Of a stretch of 64,000 nucleotides of DNA, positions 31,253-44,500 are shown in pieces. The DNA is from Dastarcus helophoroides (Eukaryota; Arthropoda; Insecta; Coleoptera; Bothrideridae): NCBI GenBank assembly GCA_028583605.1, contig CM053329.1:33876992-33940991 (forward strand), given 5' to 3'. The notes beneath the pieces are model-generated. The model did not search any database. It was not told the DNA's origin and saw only the letters and a list, made by a program, of their open reading frames with translations. The translations under genes were made by a program, and so were the position numbers. Numbering within the stretch: the stretch's first letter is position 1; each line of letters opens with the position of its first letter.

Positions 31253-33034
31253 ATGCATAAAAAAGTCTCGAACTTTAAGAGTATAAAGAAGCCGAAACTT
31301 TAAAATAAAATTTTATTTATTAAAAAATTATTTTACAAAATTTAAAATTTAACCTCGAAATGTTTTCTTAAATCTTCAACTTCAATTCGATATTTTAATA
31401 TTTTCCATAACCTCAAGTGATATCTCGAGTTTACATATCGGAATTTTGATGGAAAATTCCAAAAATTTAAGTTTAAAATCCAAAGTTCATAATTGAAGAA
31501 GAAAATTCGAGAATGAGCATGACAATTTAAGAATTTCTTTGTTATATAACTTTTTTTCCAATATGCTGAATATCTTTTTAAAACTAAAAAGTGTAAACCT
31601 GCAATTTTTAATTTTTGTCTCTAATATTTGAACTTTGAACTCGAAATGTAGACTTTTTTACAGAAATTTCGATCTGCTTCTTTAAATTTAGATCAAGTGG
31701 CTCTTTCAAATTTTAAAATTCCGATTTTTTTTCCGAAATTTTGAATCAAAATATTATTTTTTTTTAGAGAAACTTCGTTTTAAGTTTTTAAATATATTTT
31801 AGACTAGCTACTTCGAGCAACTTCGTCAGCGAAGTTTCAAAACAATTTGAATTAAATTGGAAATTAATTTTCAATTCAAATTCTAAGACGGTAACGTAAT
31901 AGTCCTAAAATTGATAATACAAATCCCTACTTCTATGGTACTGGTTCGAGCACCTAGATGTAGAGGACGCTGTCAATGAAATCACAAATATTATTCTCTA
32001 TGATTGTTTACATTGTATAAAAAGGTTATAAGGTTATTTAAGCTTTACTGTTATAATATAATTTTGGGATTAGCCTGCTAATTATTTCGAATCATAAGAA
32101 ATATTTATACCAATTTTCGTCAAAATCGCTTCAGTAATTGAGCCATTAAAACCGAACAGAGGTCCTCAATTAATATAATTTTTTACATTAATTTTTTTTA
32201 AATGTTAAATAAATTGAAAAAAACATAATTTTTTACCTTCCACACTTGAAATTCCGAAAATAATTTTTGACGATCAAAAAAAAGGGCCTCACTCCATATA
32301 TTTCTTTTTAATTTCAATTTTTGGAATTCCGCCCATTGATGACCAAAGAAAAAGGGTCTTCTTATTTTCTTGTAATTTCCATATTTTTAATCTTTTCAAA
32401 TATTTAATAATTTTTGACGGCCAAAATTTGGTCCTCACTTCATATCCAAGTCCGGTCCACCTTTAATTATGGACACGAACCCTGCTTAATTACCGAAAAG
32501 TCCGGGCGAAATTCGGACATCTGGCAACCCTACTTTGTTTGGAATGTTTTTTCAAACTTTTGTGTTTAAATTTCACACACGAAACTTTGGAAACATTTTA
32601 ATGTTCGAGTTTTTTTTTCTAAATTTCGACTTCTTTGAAAGCCAGGCTTGAAAATCGTACTTCTTTCGAAGATTTTCATTTCCAAAATCAAAACTTTTAT
32701 TCAAATATCGAATTCGTTTTATAAATTTCATTTTTCCTTAAAGATGGACCTTTTTTCTAGGAATTCAGAATTTAAATTTGAAGAAAGTTTTTTCGAATAA
32801 ATCTGGTGCCTCTTCCTTTCATATCAATCACATTTTGGTTTTAATAATTCCAATATAGATTTAATTTGGTAAATTTTGACACTTGGATTCAATTTGTTAA
32901 CTAACTTATTTTATAGCTTACTGTTTCTTGAGTATAGCCTTCAAAAAGTTGAAACAACCTTTAATGATTTAACTTTGCGCACGAATCATACATTTTTTCT
33001 TAAATAATTGCAAAATATATCCGATTTGATAACA
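31253..33034. other. A/T-rich intergenic sequence with mobile-element scraps
   Basis: Around 32105-32160 the text CAATTTTCGTCAAAATCGCT then TCAGTAATTGAGCCATTAAA resembles the 3' region of many insect non-LTR elements. At 32505-32535 GACATCTGGCAACCCTAC resembles a transposon end. Neither can be delimited. The rest is degenerate A/T sequence. Confidence 0.35.
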
Positions 33035-33700
33035 TTTTAGGTAGTCGTTGATGGTATCCTATCTGAGGCAATCAAGATTAATCCGGGTCTCCCCAGGGGT
33101 CTCTTTTGTGGCCTATTCTGTTTCTGTTACATATAAACAATCTCTTAGATTTAACTTTCAATGCTTCAGATAGGCTAAGGAATCAGCAAATGCAGATGAT
33201 TAATTGGGATATCTAGATCGTTCTGAAATAGAGGAGAAAATCTGGTTAGTTAAATTGACTTCAATGCCTCAAAAAGTCCGGCCGCTAAGAAGACATCAAA
33301 AGATAATGTAACAAGTATCCAAAACATCAAGGGATAATGCAACCAGTATCCTCGTGGACTATAAAATGGTTCCTATGGGACTTGATTTATCCTAGGAATA
33401 AATGTGTGCACTAATTTATCTTGGAACTACCACGTAAGCATCAGGTCTGTCTCGCAGAACCTGGGCTTCCTCTTTTAAGCTAAAAAGTACTTCACATCTC
33501 ATCAGCTGCTGACCCTCCACAAGGCTCAAATTAGGCAAAAGTTGGAATACTCTTCTCATCTTTGAAGTTCAGTCCCAAAGCACTCTTTGGCTCTTTTGGA
33601 TTCGATTTAACGAAGAGTCATTCATGAAGAGAATTTGACTGATTCCACAAAGCTCCAGTTAGGTCAACACTGGAATACTGTTTTCACACTTTGACATGTG
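33035..33700 (+). mobile_element. LINE fragment A (3' part of reverse transcriptase)
   Basis: Starts with GTAGTCGTTGATGGTATCC, matching the palm region of the main LINE near 35775, and follows it colinearly to the region matching about 36420 (CTAAAAAGTACTTCACATCTC). Many stops and frameshifts. It is a 5'-truncated dead copy upstream of the longer one. Confidence 0.82.
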
Positions 33701-33946
33701 AGTCGATTTCTGCTATTCTTATTTCCTCATCCTGTCCTTTTCCTTATTTCCTTTTTTCATCTACTCTGATTTTTTTTTCTAATTATTAAAAACAAAGATG
33801 ATGGATTCTATTCGTGCAACGGACTTAAACTACCCTCCCCTTCGGATGTCCGGGTGGAGGGTGTACGAAGGAATCCAAAATCGACGGAAAATTTTAATAT
33901 ACAACGGGCCAAGTTTCTTTCAAACTATTAATTCAAAATTCAATTC

Positions 33947-34669
33947 TGTAACATTCGGGGTCTAAACTCAAATCTAAACTCGGTTCATCAACACCTTCAA
34001 AATGAAAGACCCCATGTGCTGTCTCTGACAGAAACCCAAGCCTTCCCATCCATCAATACAGTCCATTTGCTTTGCCCTAACTACGACTTGCATACAAAAT
34101 TTCGACACAAGAGGGGAATTTGTGCTTTTACGCGAAGCGACCTGCCTTGTCAACGAGAAGAAGCACTGGAATCTGCTGATTATGATGTGATTTGGCTAAA
34201 AATCTGCTTCAAAAACGAAGTATTATTTATTTGTTCACTTTATTTGTCTCCAAACGATCCCTCATACAGACAGATCTTTTCCTATCTCCCCGTAACTTTG
34301 AATCACCTACAGACGAATTATCCAAAAGCTGGGGTTGTCTTTTTCGGTGACTTCAACATACACAATATCCCCTGGTTAAGGTTTTCTTCCCGAACTGACG
34401 ACGCGGGAAGGGTGGCAGAGGCTTTCGCCATCACTTGTGGACTATCGCAATTAGTTGAGGAACCCACAAGAATTCCTGATGTAGATACCCATCAACCTAA
34501 TCTACTCGACCTTTTCCTTACAAATTTACCAAATTCGTATAAAATCTCTGTGACATCACCGCTTGGAAATTCGGATCACAAGCTTGTAGCAGCCTCTCGA
34601 TCGCTTCATATACCACCTCCTTCCCAGACGCAGTCCCGTAGAGTTTGGCACTTTAACTCTGCAAACTAG
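33947..34669 (+). pseudogene. LINE endonuclease domain
   Basis: Begins CNIRGLNSNLNSVHQHLQ, the conserved first strand of APE-type LINE endonucleases. It continues with LSLTETQAF (catalytic Glu), LYLSPNDPSY, VVFFGDFNIHNIPW (catalytic Asp and Asn) and NSDHKLV (catalytic Asp-His). This is essentially the whole domain, about 240 residues. An in-frame stop lies just upstream of the CNIRG start and another at 34667, so it is a fragment of a longer polyprotein. Its job in an active element is to nick target DNA for priming of reverse transcription. Confidence 0.88.
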
Positions 34670-34775
34670 GAAGAATTAAGAGACTTCCTTGCATCTTTTC
34701 CATGGCAGGAAGTCGCTTTAACTAGACAACCCTTTCTTAGTCGCCGAATCCATCACGGAAACTATCCTGATTGGT

Positions 34776-36549
34776 ATGGAATGCTCAATTCCCCACTCCC
34801 AAAAGAAGTCTGTCTCCAGTAAATCTTGGTTCAAAAATCGCGCATATCGTCGTTGGCCAAATAATCCCTTAGTCGAGACTCGGACCATATTTGTAGATGC
34901 ACGAAATTCTTGTAAGCAGGTTATTGACGAGGCAAAAGATGATTTCGATCGTAAATGCGCCAGAGGCTTATCAACTGTCCGAATGGTTCCAGGTCCTTTT
35001 GGGGATTTGCAAAGTCGATTGGAAAGAATTTTCCACCTTCAAATTTTCCACCTTTTTTCGATGAAAATAGCAATATTGCTACTACCTCCAAGGAAAAGGC
35101 TGACATGTTAGCCTTAGCGTTTGCTGAAAATTCCAATCTTGATTCTCGAAACGCAGAACCTCCTACTCTCCCTAAGGTTGGCACTTTAATGCCTGAAGTT
35201 GTTTTCAGACAACGCACAATCAGAAAGATTTTCCTTGAGCTCGACACCTCAAAAGCTTCTGGCCTTGATGGTATTCCCGCTATTGTTCTTAAGAAGTGAG
35301 CCCCAGAGTTAGAGGTAACTCCTGTCCTAAGCAAATTGTTCACACTTTCTTACAACAAAGGTGTATTCCCTAACATCTGGAAATCTGCTAGAGTGCATCC
35401 TGTACCTAAAAGGGGAAAAAGGAATCTGGCTAACAACTATCGCTCTATATCTTTGTTACCCATTATATCTAAAGTGATGGAAAAGGTTATCAACATCAAG
35501 ATTCTCAAATATCTGGAGGAAAATAAAATCATCTCCGACAGGCAATACCGTTTTAGGCAACAACGATCCACTGGCGATCTACTGGCATATGTTTCTCATA
35601 TCTGTAACTCAGCTGTGGAAAAACATGATGAGGCTAGGATTGTGGCATTGGATATCTCAAAGGCTTTCGACAGAGTCTGGCATCGATCTCTTCTCGCCAA
35701 ATTAACATCTTATGGTCTTCCTCTTGGACTCTGTTATTTGATACCCAATTTTCTCACTGACAGATCTCTTCAAGTCGTCGTCGATGGCATCTCATCCGAG
35801 AAATTTGCGATTTGCGGTGCCTCAGGGGTCTGTTCTGTCTCCTACTTTATTTATGTTACACATAAACGATATCTTAGCTTCAACTTCCAATCCTATATAC
35901 AGCTACGCAGATAATAGTAACCTTGTGTCATCTTTTTTCTCCGACAAACCATTATCTATCGCTGCTTTAGATCGACTAAGGGAACAGCAGATACAGATGA
36001 TTAATCGGGATTTATGAGATTATTCTGGAATGGGGTAAGAACACTTTGGTCGACTTCAACGCCGCCGTTTTCTCTAAGAAAACATTAAGGAATAATGCAA
36101 CAAACCTAGTAATGGACGATTAAATCCTTCCGATGGGATCTAATATATCTATCCTAGAAGTGAATACGAGCACTAACTTCTCTTGGGACGATCATGTGCG
36201 TGCCATTGCCAAATCCGCCTTTCAGAAGCTACGCTTTCTTTTTAGAGCTAAAAAGTACTTCACATCTCAACAGCTATTAACACTATACAAAGCTCAAGTT
36301 AGGGCAACACTAGAATACTGTTCTCATGTTTGGAGTTCAGCCCCAAAACACACTTTCGCTCTTGGGGATTCAATTCAAAGAAAAGCGATTCGCCTAATTG
36401 ATGATGAGAGTTTGACCGATTCTCTCGAAACACTAGAGCACAGGCGAATGGTTGGTGACTTGTCTCTTTTCTTGAAGTACTATCATGGAAGATGCTCGCA
36501 GGAACTAATAGGATTGATCCCCTCAAGGGCAAGATTTGTAATATTTTGA
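34776..36549 (+). pseudogene. LINE reverse transcriptase, frameshifted
   Basis: Successive frames carry FFDENSNIATTSKEKADML, TSKASGLDGIPAIVLKK, then RKIWK-like VFPNIWKSARVHPVPKRGKR, NNYRSISLLPIISKVMEKV, RIVALDISKAFDRVWHRSLL (first catalytic Asp), VPQGSVLSPTLFMLHIND and SYADNSNLV. The usual YADD reads YADN, so the last catalytic aspartate is lost. Frameshifts fall near 35040, 35300 (a stop), 35810 and 36020-36130. The thumb region TLEYCSHVWSSAPKHTF is retained. It cannot make active enzyme. Confidence 0.9.
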
Positions 36550-36869
36550 ATGGAAGGACGACTTTAAAAAAAAACTTTCAGAGGGAGAGAGTTTTTAGTA
36601 CTTACTTGTCGGAACATTTGTTAGCATTCGAGTAGGATACACCAAACTGACGAGATCTAGCAAGATCGAAACCTTTCTTTGGTTTCCAAATTTCGAGTCT
36701 AATTAATATTCAAACCTATTGATTTGTGCGTTAGAACATTGTCGAACTTTAAAAAAGTCGATGTTTATTAAAGTAAGTTAGGTTTCAATAAAAGTTAATT
36801 TTTAGAATAAAATTAAATTTTTAAAGAAAGGAAAAGGCCAGATTCTTGAAGCGTACTAGACAGTCGGAG

Positions 36870-37090
36870 ACAGCAAATTCCTGTGCGGTCCAGCTTGACA
36901 CAGTGAGGGCTTCTGTCTACGGAGACTCTTTTTTTCTATAGAACTTCCAAGTTATGGAACTTGTCACCGAAAGGAATTTTCCCCAAAAATTACAACCTAT
37001 CCTTGTTTAAGAAGGCGGTTCATCGCCATCTATCCCTGTTTCCACATCCTATTTGCAGTGCTTTGAAAGCATAATGGGGTTACCCTTTGA
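36870..37090 (+). pseudogene. LINE carboxy-terminal segment
   Basis: Encodes DTVRASVYGDSFFL-like sequence (frameshift within), then [20 protein letters not shown], a conserved tail of Jockey/CR1-type polyproteins. It is followed by GCAGTGCTTTGAAAGCATAA and the A-rich 3' end. Confidence 0.8.
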
Positions 37091-37111
37091 TAGTGGATTA
37101 AACTTAAAAAA

Positions 37112-37550
37112 AAAGTTGGAGTTAAGCCCCAAAGCATACTTGAGCTCTTGTAGATTCAAGAGCAACTGGTCCAATAATGATGAGAATTTCACCTATTCTG
37201 TCATAACATTGTATCACGGGTGAATTGTTTGAGACTTGTCTCTTTTCCACAAGTTCATGGAAGATGCCCGCAGGAACTGATAGATCTGATCCTCCAAAGC
37301 CACACAAGACGGAAACGGAAAATTCCTGTGCAGTCCATCTTCTCACAGTAAGAGCTTCTGTCTATGGGACTTCGGTCCATGGAGACTCTTTCTTCTATAA
37401 AATTCCCAAACTCTGGGATAAGTTAAGAATACAAGTTTTCTCAACGATTACAATTTAATCTCATTTAAGAGGGCAGTTTATGCCAATTTTTATTTCCGTA
37501 TCCTACTGGCAGTGCCCTAAAGGCATAATAGTATTTCCCAGGGCTGGACT
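37112..37550 (+). mobile_element. LINE fragment C (3' end)
   Basis: Third, diverged piece of the same LINE family. It covers the region from SPKAYLSSCRF-like text through LTVRASVYGTSVHGDSFFYK, then NPKLWDKL-like sequence, ending at GGCAGTGCCCTAAAGGCATA. It lies immediately downstream of copy B in the same orientation. Confidence 0.8.
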
Positions 37551-38042
37551 TAGACTTGACAAGACCCTAAACTATGGGACCAGTTTGTCAGGGAACTTTA
37601 TAGCAAAAAAAGTCATCACATTTCGGTGGCTCGAGAATTTTTGAACGTTTCGACCGAAGTTTAGGAATTTTGACGATTAAAAGAAAAAACAACCAAAGAA
37701 GGTTCTCCACACAAACAATTACTTCAGCATAAACCAACAATTTTGTAGACGACTAAAAAAAGGTCTTCAGCGTTATTTTTTCCTAGAAGTTCTTTAGGAC
37801 AATACTTCATGGGTATTTCTAACTCCAGATATTATATTAGTGCCGCATATTTATATGATTTTTTTTAATTTACATGATTTATTTGGGGGGATCGGGAGTC
37901 TAATATGTTATGGGCTCTAAGTTATAACTGGTATAGCTTATACGTAAATCCAGAACTGGGATTCCTCTTTGCATTGAATTGAACTTAAAAAAAAACAATT
38001 GCTTCCAACAGGGATTAATAACATACTTCATAAATAGAAATG
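37551..38042. other. Intergenic sequence, nothing recognised
   Basis: Between LINE fragment C and the AGPAT polyadenylation signal. No coding or repeat structure that I can support. Confidence 0.4.
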
Positions 38043-38048
38043 TTTATT
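38043..38048 (-). terminator. AGPAT polyadenylation signal
   Basis: AATAAA on the minus strand about 85 bp downstream of the AGPAT stop codon. It is the first canonical signal after the stop. Confidence 0.65.
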
Positions 38049-38130
38049 TACAAATGAGGTGATTTTGTAAAAAATATTTGGTCAATTTGTCACTTCGTTG
38101 TTACATTAATACCCAAAATATAATCAGTCT

Positions 38131-38514
38131 CTAGCTAGATTTAATCTTATTATTATTGAAATTATTTTCTACTTCTTTTGAAACTAAATCAACATTTTCC
38201 GACATAATGTTGTACGTTTTCTCTATTAATTCATCCAAGTTTTCCTTGGAGTATCCTTCCGTGGAAACTTGAGGTAGAATTTTGATTAAAATATTCCCTG
38301 TAACAAAATCGTTGTCAAGGGAAATATTACCAGAAGCTGGTGCACAATACCTACCGTTATCGAATTTACGTTTTCCCAAAAAGTTATACCGGCTTACTAC
38401 GACGGGTTGCAAAGGGCATTTCGCCGCTATGGCCAAGTGGAAGGCACCCTTTTTGAACTTCTTAAGAGTAGTTTTATCATTTCTTGTTCCTTCTGGAAAC
38501 ATGAGAACTCGAGC
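38131..38514 (-). CDS. Agpat1: AGPAT exon 4 (FPEGTRN motif, stop)
   Basis: 384 nt, residues 165-291 and a TAG stop. ARVLMFPEGTRNDKTTLKKF then KGAFHLAIAAKCPLQPVVV, motifs III and IV. The tail is acidic and then Asn/Lys-rich. Acceptor TTTCAG. Confidence 0.94.
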   Translation of the reverse strand, partial: ARVLMFPEGTRNDKTTLKKFKKGAFHLAIAAKCPLQPVVVSRYNFLGKRKFDNGRYCAPASGNISLDNDFVTGNILIKILPQVSTEGYSKENLDELIEKTYNIMSENVDLVSKEVENNFNNNKIKSS

Positions 38515-41500
38515 CTGAAACTAAATCTGTTCAAACAGTTGTAGATATAATTTTATAAATCTAACCTTTCTATCACGTATAATCTTCCCCGTGTTATTAA
38601 GGGCCTCTTGGGCTTTCTCAGGCTTCACTCTATCGATGAAAATTGTGCCCCACAACCAGCTGGCTAAACCAAACGGTTGAAGGTAAAATATTTCTTTTTT
38701 TGATATCACTGTGCAGTTGTCCATAATTGGCCATAATTCTGCTAAGACTAGAAAAATATACTTTATTGAGTGATTGCAACGAAAACTGAAAGGTGTCTAA
38801 GTATTACCAATAAGATCTAAGAAACTTTGGTGATTGATGAGGACGACGCATCCACCGTCTTTGACGATATTTTCCTGACCTGTCACTTTGGTTTTGAGAC
38901 CGAGGAATCGACAGCTTGATCTCAGTCCATACGCTGGAATCCTGAAACGAATCACGTGCTTGATATTAGGAAGGATTTTGCTGTTTAAAAATTTAATGTT
39001 TACATTTGTTGATAGAAATGTTAATTTGATAAGAGTGGTTAGAAAACAATGAGAGTGCACTAAACTAGTAATGTTATACGGCGTGTAACTTTGGTAATTG
39101 CTTTCTATTTTCACTTTACAACTAATAAATTATGTGGTTATCAACTTAGTGACATGTTACTGAGTACCATATGTTTATGTTTTTTCTTCATAATATAATT
39201 GTGGCAGAACTAATTCGTTAAACTTTCGACAATCGATAATGAATATATTTAGGAAAATTAGATTTCAACAAGTTTTATTAGAGCATTCATTCAAAATTCT
39301 GTAGGAGTATATTTGAACGCGTCGCAGGTTATTCGTCGCACAAGGGTGGCTTATCACGAGGGGCAGCAATTTGCCATTGTTTAGATAAGATCCCTTAAAC
39401 CTCTTCTAATATTTGATATTTGCCAAAGATTAGACGTTGAAATCGAGATAGTTGACTTTTTTCATCTTAATATTTCGATACGTTTCTTGAGATCGACATA
39501 TTTCTACAGTAGAGTCCCTCTAAAGTTGCGCTCAGCGGACTGGATCGACCGTTAAAGTTGCTACTCCCCGTAATCCCTACCATTGCTCTCCCCGCGGTTG
39601 AATGCGTTATTCAAAAGTGGCGCTAAAACTCGAAAATCCAATTCATTGTTCGAACATTAGAGTGGGGGAATATCCGCGCAACTTTAATGATCGTATCCTG
39701 ACAACTTAAACGAGCCAACAACTTTAACGGGCGCAACTTTAGCGGGAGTCGACTGATCTGTTCTAGAAATTTTAAGCTTTGAAAATTTCACGAAAAAATT
39801 CTAGATTAAATTCGAGATTTTTCAAATAGTTTGAAATTTGGAGATTAACCTAGAAATCGTTTTAAAAAAATTTCTTCGCAACTGTTACGTTGTTACTTCT
39901 TTTCCAAATTTTCGACCTTTTGGAATTTTCAACTTTTCTAGCAATTTTCTAGCAAATTTTTTTGTAATTTTTTAAAAAATTCTTCCCAAAGGTCAATTTT
40001 AATGCTAATTCTGGGCTTTTCAAAGTTTAACCTATTTTCCGAGCTTTCGTATTAACATTCGATTTTTCCAATGACGGGTTCTCTCAAAATTTCAACTTTT
40101 TTTTCCTCAAATTTTTCCTCTTTGTTTTAAATGTTGATATTTGCCAAAAATTCGATGTTGAAATCAAGATTGTCCACTTATTTCATCTCAATATTTCAGT
40201 ACATATCTTGAGATCTAGTTAATTCAAATATAGAAATTTCAAGGTTTAAAAATTTCAAGGTTTCAAAATTTCAAGAAAAAATTCCAGTTTAAACGCAAGA
40301 TTTTGAAATCAAGTTTGAAATTGTAAGATTAATCTAGAAATAGTTTTAAAAGGCTTTCTCCGCAACTGTTAATTTGTTACTTATTTCCCAAAATTTCGAC
40401 TTATTGAAGTTTTTAAACTTTCATTAAGGATAGAAATTAAACTTGATATTTTAGACTTTTTCAACTTTTTTTCTCAAAAGGTCAATTTTAATGCCAACTT
40501 TTTTCTTCAAATCCTCAGTTTGTCAAAGGTGAATCTATTTTCCGAGCTTTTGTATTAAAATTCGACTTTTTCTGTTGCCGAGTTTCTCTCGAAATTTTTT
40601 TCTCAAATTTTTCGTGTAGGTATATTTCCAATTTTAATATTTGCCAAAAGTTTGACGTTGAAATTAAGATTGTTGACTTTTTTTATCTTAATTCTTTGAT
40701 ACGCATCCTAAGAAATTAAAATTTCAAGAAAAAAATCGTGTTTAAACTCGCGACTTTGAAATCAATTTCGAAATTTTGAGATTGACCTAGAAATCGTTTT
40801 AAAAAACTTTCTCCGCAACTGTTACGTTTTTACTTCTTTCCCAAAATTTCAATTTTTTGGAATTTTCACACTTTCATTGAGGATCGAAATTAAACCTGAT
40901 ATTAGTTTAGAGTTTTTCAACTTTTTTTCTCAAAAGGTCAATTTCAATGCCAACTTTTTTCTTTAAATCCTCAGTTCGTCAAAGTTGAATCTATTTTCCG
41001 AGCTTTCGTATTATAATTCGACTTTTTTCGTTGCCCAGTTTCGCTCAAAATTTTTTTCTCAAATTTTTCGTGTAGGTATATTTTCAATTTTCATATTTGC
41101 CAAAAGTTTGACATTGAAATTAAGATTGTTGACTTTTTTATCTTAATTCTTTGATACGCATCCTAAGCAATTAAAATTTCAAGAAAAAAATCGTGTTTAA
41201 ACTCGCGACTTTGAAATTAATTTCGAAATTTTGAGTTTAACCTAGAAATCGTTTTAAATAACTTTCTCCGTAACTGTTACGTTGTTACTTCTTTCCTAAA
41301 ATTTCGCCTTTTTGGAATTTTCAAACTTTCATTGAGAATCGAAATTAAACCTGATATTAGTTTAGAGTTTTTCAATCTTTTTTCTCAAAAGGTCAATTTT
41401 AATGCTAACTTTTTTCTTTAAATCTTCAGTTTGTCAAAGTTCAACCTACTTTCGTATTAACTTTCGTATTAAAATTAGATTTTTTCCATTGCCGAGTTTC

Positions 41501-44500
41501 TATCCAAATTTCGAATTTTTTTCTCAAATTTTTCGTGTAGGTATATTTCAAATTTTGATATTTGCCAAAAGTTTGACATTTAAATCAAGATCGTTGACTT
41601 TTTTATCTTAATTCTTTGATACGCATCCTAAGCTCTTAAAATTTCAAGAAAAAAATCCTTTTTAAACTCGCGATTTTGAAATTAATTTAGAAATTTTGAA
41701 ATTCTCCTAGAAATCGTTTTAAAAAGCTTTCTCTGCAACTGTTATGTTGTTACTTCTTTCCCAAAATTTCGACTTTTTGGAATTTTCAAACCTTCATTGA
41801 GGATAGAAATTAAACTTGATATTATATTAGACTTTTTCAACTTTTTTTCTCAAAAGGTCAATTTTAATGCCAACTTTTTTCTTCAAATCATCAGTTCGTC
41901 AAAGTTAAATCTATTTTCCGAGCTTTCTTATTAAAATTCGATTTTTCCGTTGTCCAGTTTCTCTCGAAATTTTGATTTTTTTCTCAAATTTTTTGTGTAT
42001 ATTTCAAATGTTGGTATTTGCCAAAGCGTATCTTTCAAATCGAGATCTTTGACTTTTTTTATCTTAATACTTTGATACGTATCTTTAGATTTTAAAATTT
42101 CAAGAAAAAATTTGTTGAAATCGAGATCGTTGACTTTTTTTATCTTAATTCTTTGATACGCATCCTAAGCTCTTAAAATTTCAAGAAAAAAATCGTGTTT
42201 AAACTTGCGATTTTGAAATCGATTTCGAAATTTTGAGATTAACCTAGAAACATTTAAAAACCTTTCTCCGCAACTGTTACGTTGTTACTTCCTTCCCAAA
42301 ATTTTGCCTTTTTGGAATTTTCAAACTTTCATTGAGGATAGAAATTAAAGTTGATATTATTTTAGCCTTTTTTAACTTTTTTTCTCAAAAGGTCAATTTT
42401 CTTCAAATCCTCAGTTCTTTAAAGTTCAACCTATTTTCCGAGCTTTCGTATTAAAATTCGGCTTTTCCGTTGCCGAGTTTCTATCGAAATTTTTTTCTTA
42501 AATTTTTCGTGTAGGTATATTTCCAATTTTGATATTTACCAAAAGTTTGACGTTGAAATCAAGATTGTTGACTTTTTTATCTTAATTCTTTGATCCGCAT
42601 CCTGAGCAATTAAAATTTCAAGAGAAAAATCGTGTTTAAACTCGCGACTTTAAAATCAATTTCGAAATTTTGAGATTAACCTAGAAATCGTTTAAAAAAC
42701 TTTCTCCGCAACTGTTACGTTGTTACTTCTTTCCCAAAATTTCGACTTTTTGGAATTTTCAAACTTTCATTGAGGATAGAAATTAAACTTGATATTATTT
42801 TAGACTTTTTCAACTTTTTTTCTCAAAAGGTCAATTTTAATGCCAACTTTTTTCTTCAACTCCTCAGTTCGTCAAAGTTCAACAGCCTTTCCGAGCTTTC
42901 GTCTTAAAATTCGACTTTTTTCGTTGCCGAGTTTCTCTCGAAATTTTTTCTCAAATTTTTCGTGTAGGTAAATTTGCAATTTTGATATTTGCCAAAGTTC
43001 AACTTTAAATTGGAGATCGTTGACTTTTTTTGTCTTAATTCTTTAATAAGCATCCTAAGCAATTAAAATTTCAAGAAAAAAATCGTATTTAAGCTCGCGA
43101 TTTTAAAATCAATTTTGAAATTTTGAGATTAACCTAGAAATTGTTTTAAAAAACTTTCTCCGCAACTGTTAGGTTGTTACTTCTTTCCCAAAATTTCGAC
43201 TTTTTGGAATTTTCAAACTTTCATTGATGACAGAAATTAAACTTGATATTATTTTAGACTTTTTCAACTTTTTTTTCTCAAAAGGTCCATTTTAATGCCA
43301 ACTTTTTTCTTCAAATCTTCAGTCCTTTAAAGTTCAAACTATTTTCCGAGCTTTCGTATTAAAAGTCGACTTTTCCGTTGCCGAGTTTCTCTCGAAATTT
43401 TTTTCTCAAATTTTTCGTGTAGGTATATTTCCAATTTTGATATTTACCAAAAGTTTGACGTTGAAATCAAGATCGTTGACTTTTTTAAAAATTAATTCTT
43501 TAATGCGCATCCTAAGCAATTAAAATTTCAAGAAAAAATTCGTGTTTAAACTCGCGATTTTGAAATCAATTTCGAAATTTTGAGATTAACCTAGAAATCG
43601 TTTTAAAAAACTTTCTCCGCAACTGTTACGTTGTTACTTCTTTCCCAAAATTTTGACTTTTTGAAATTTTCACACTTTCATTGATGACAGAAATTAAACT
43701 TGACATTATTTTAGACTTTTTCAACTTTTTTCTGAAAAGGACAATTTTATTGCCAATTTTTTTCTTCAAATCCTTAGTTCTTTAAAGTTCAACCTACTTT
43801 CCGAGCTTTCGTATTAAAATTCGACTTTTTCTGTTGCCGAGTTTCTTTCGAAATTTTTTTCTCAAATTTTTCGTGTAGGTATATTTCCGATTTTGATATT
43901 TGCCAAAAGTTTGACGTTGAAATCAAGATCGTTGACTTTTTTATCCTAATTCTTTGATACGCATCCTAAGCTCTTAAAGTTTCAAGAAAAAATTCGAAAT
44001 TTTGAGATTGATCTAGGAATCGTTTTAAAAAACTTTCACTGCAACTGTTACAAAATTTCAACTTTTTGGAATTTTCAAACTTTCATTGAGGATAGAAATT
44101 AAACCTGATATTATTTTAGAGTTTTTCAAGTTTTTTTCACAAAAGGTCAATTTTAATGCCAACTTTTTTCTTAAAATCCTCAGTTCGTCAAAGTTGAATC
44201 TATTTTTCGAGCTTTCGTATTAAAATTCGACTTTTTCCGTTGCCGAGTTTCTCTCGAATTTTTTTTCTCAAATTTTTCGTGTAGGTATATTTTTAATTTT
44301 GATATTTGCCAAAAGTTTGACGTTGAAATCGAGATCGTTGACTTTTTTCATCTTTCATCGATACGAATCTTGAGATCTAGATATTTCGGGTTTGTTCTAG
44401 AAATTTAAGCTTTCAAAATTTCAAGACAAAATTCTAGAGATTTTGAAATCAATTTCAAAATTTTTGAACTTGTAGATCGTAAGCTGTTTTGAAACATTTT

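Larger units (their letters stand above)
33780..37100 (+). mobile_element. Jockey/CR1-type LINE, copy B (endonuclease and reverse transcriptase, dead)
   Basis: Plus-strand non-LTR retrotransposon with an APE-like endonuclease followed by a reverse transcriptase, ending in TTAAACTTAAAAAAAAA. No long terminal repeats. It is broken by several stops and frameshifts, and a stretch of about 290 bp (36550-36840) without visible LINE coding lies before the conserved carboxy-terminal segment. Confidence 0.9.

Noticed and set aside
34921..35343. Antisense frame over the LINE reverse transcriptase
   Set aside because: Shadow of the sense coding region, which carries clear reverse-transcriptase motifs.
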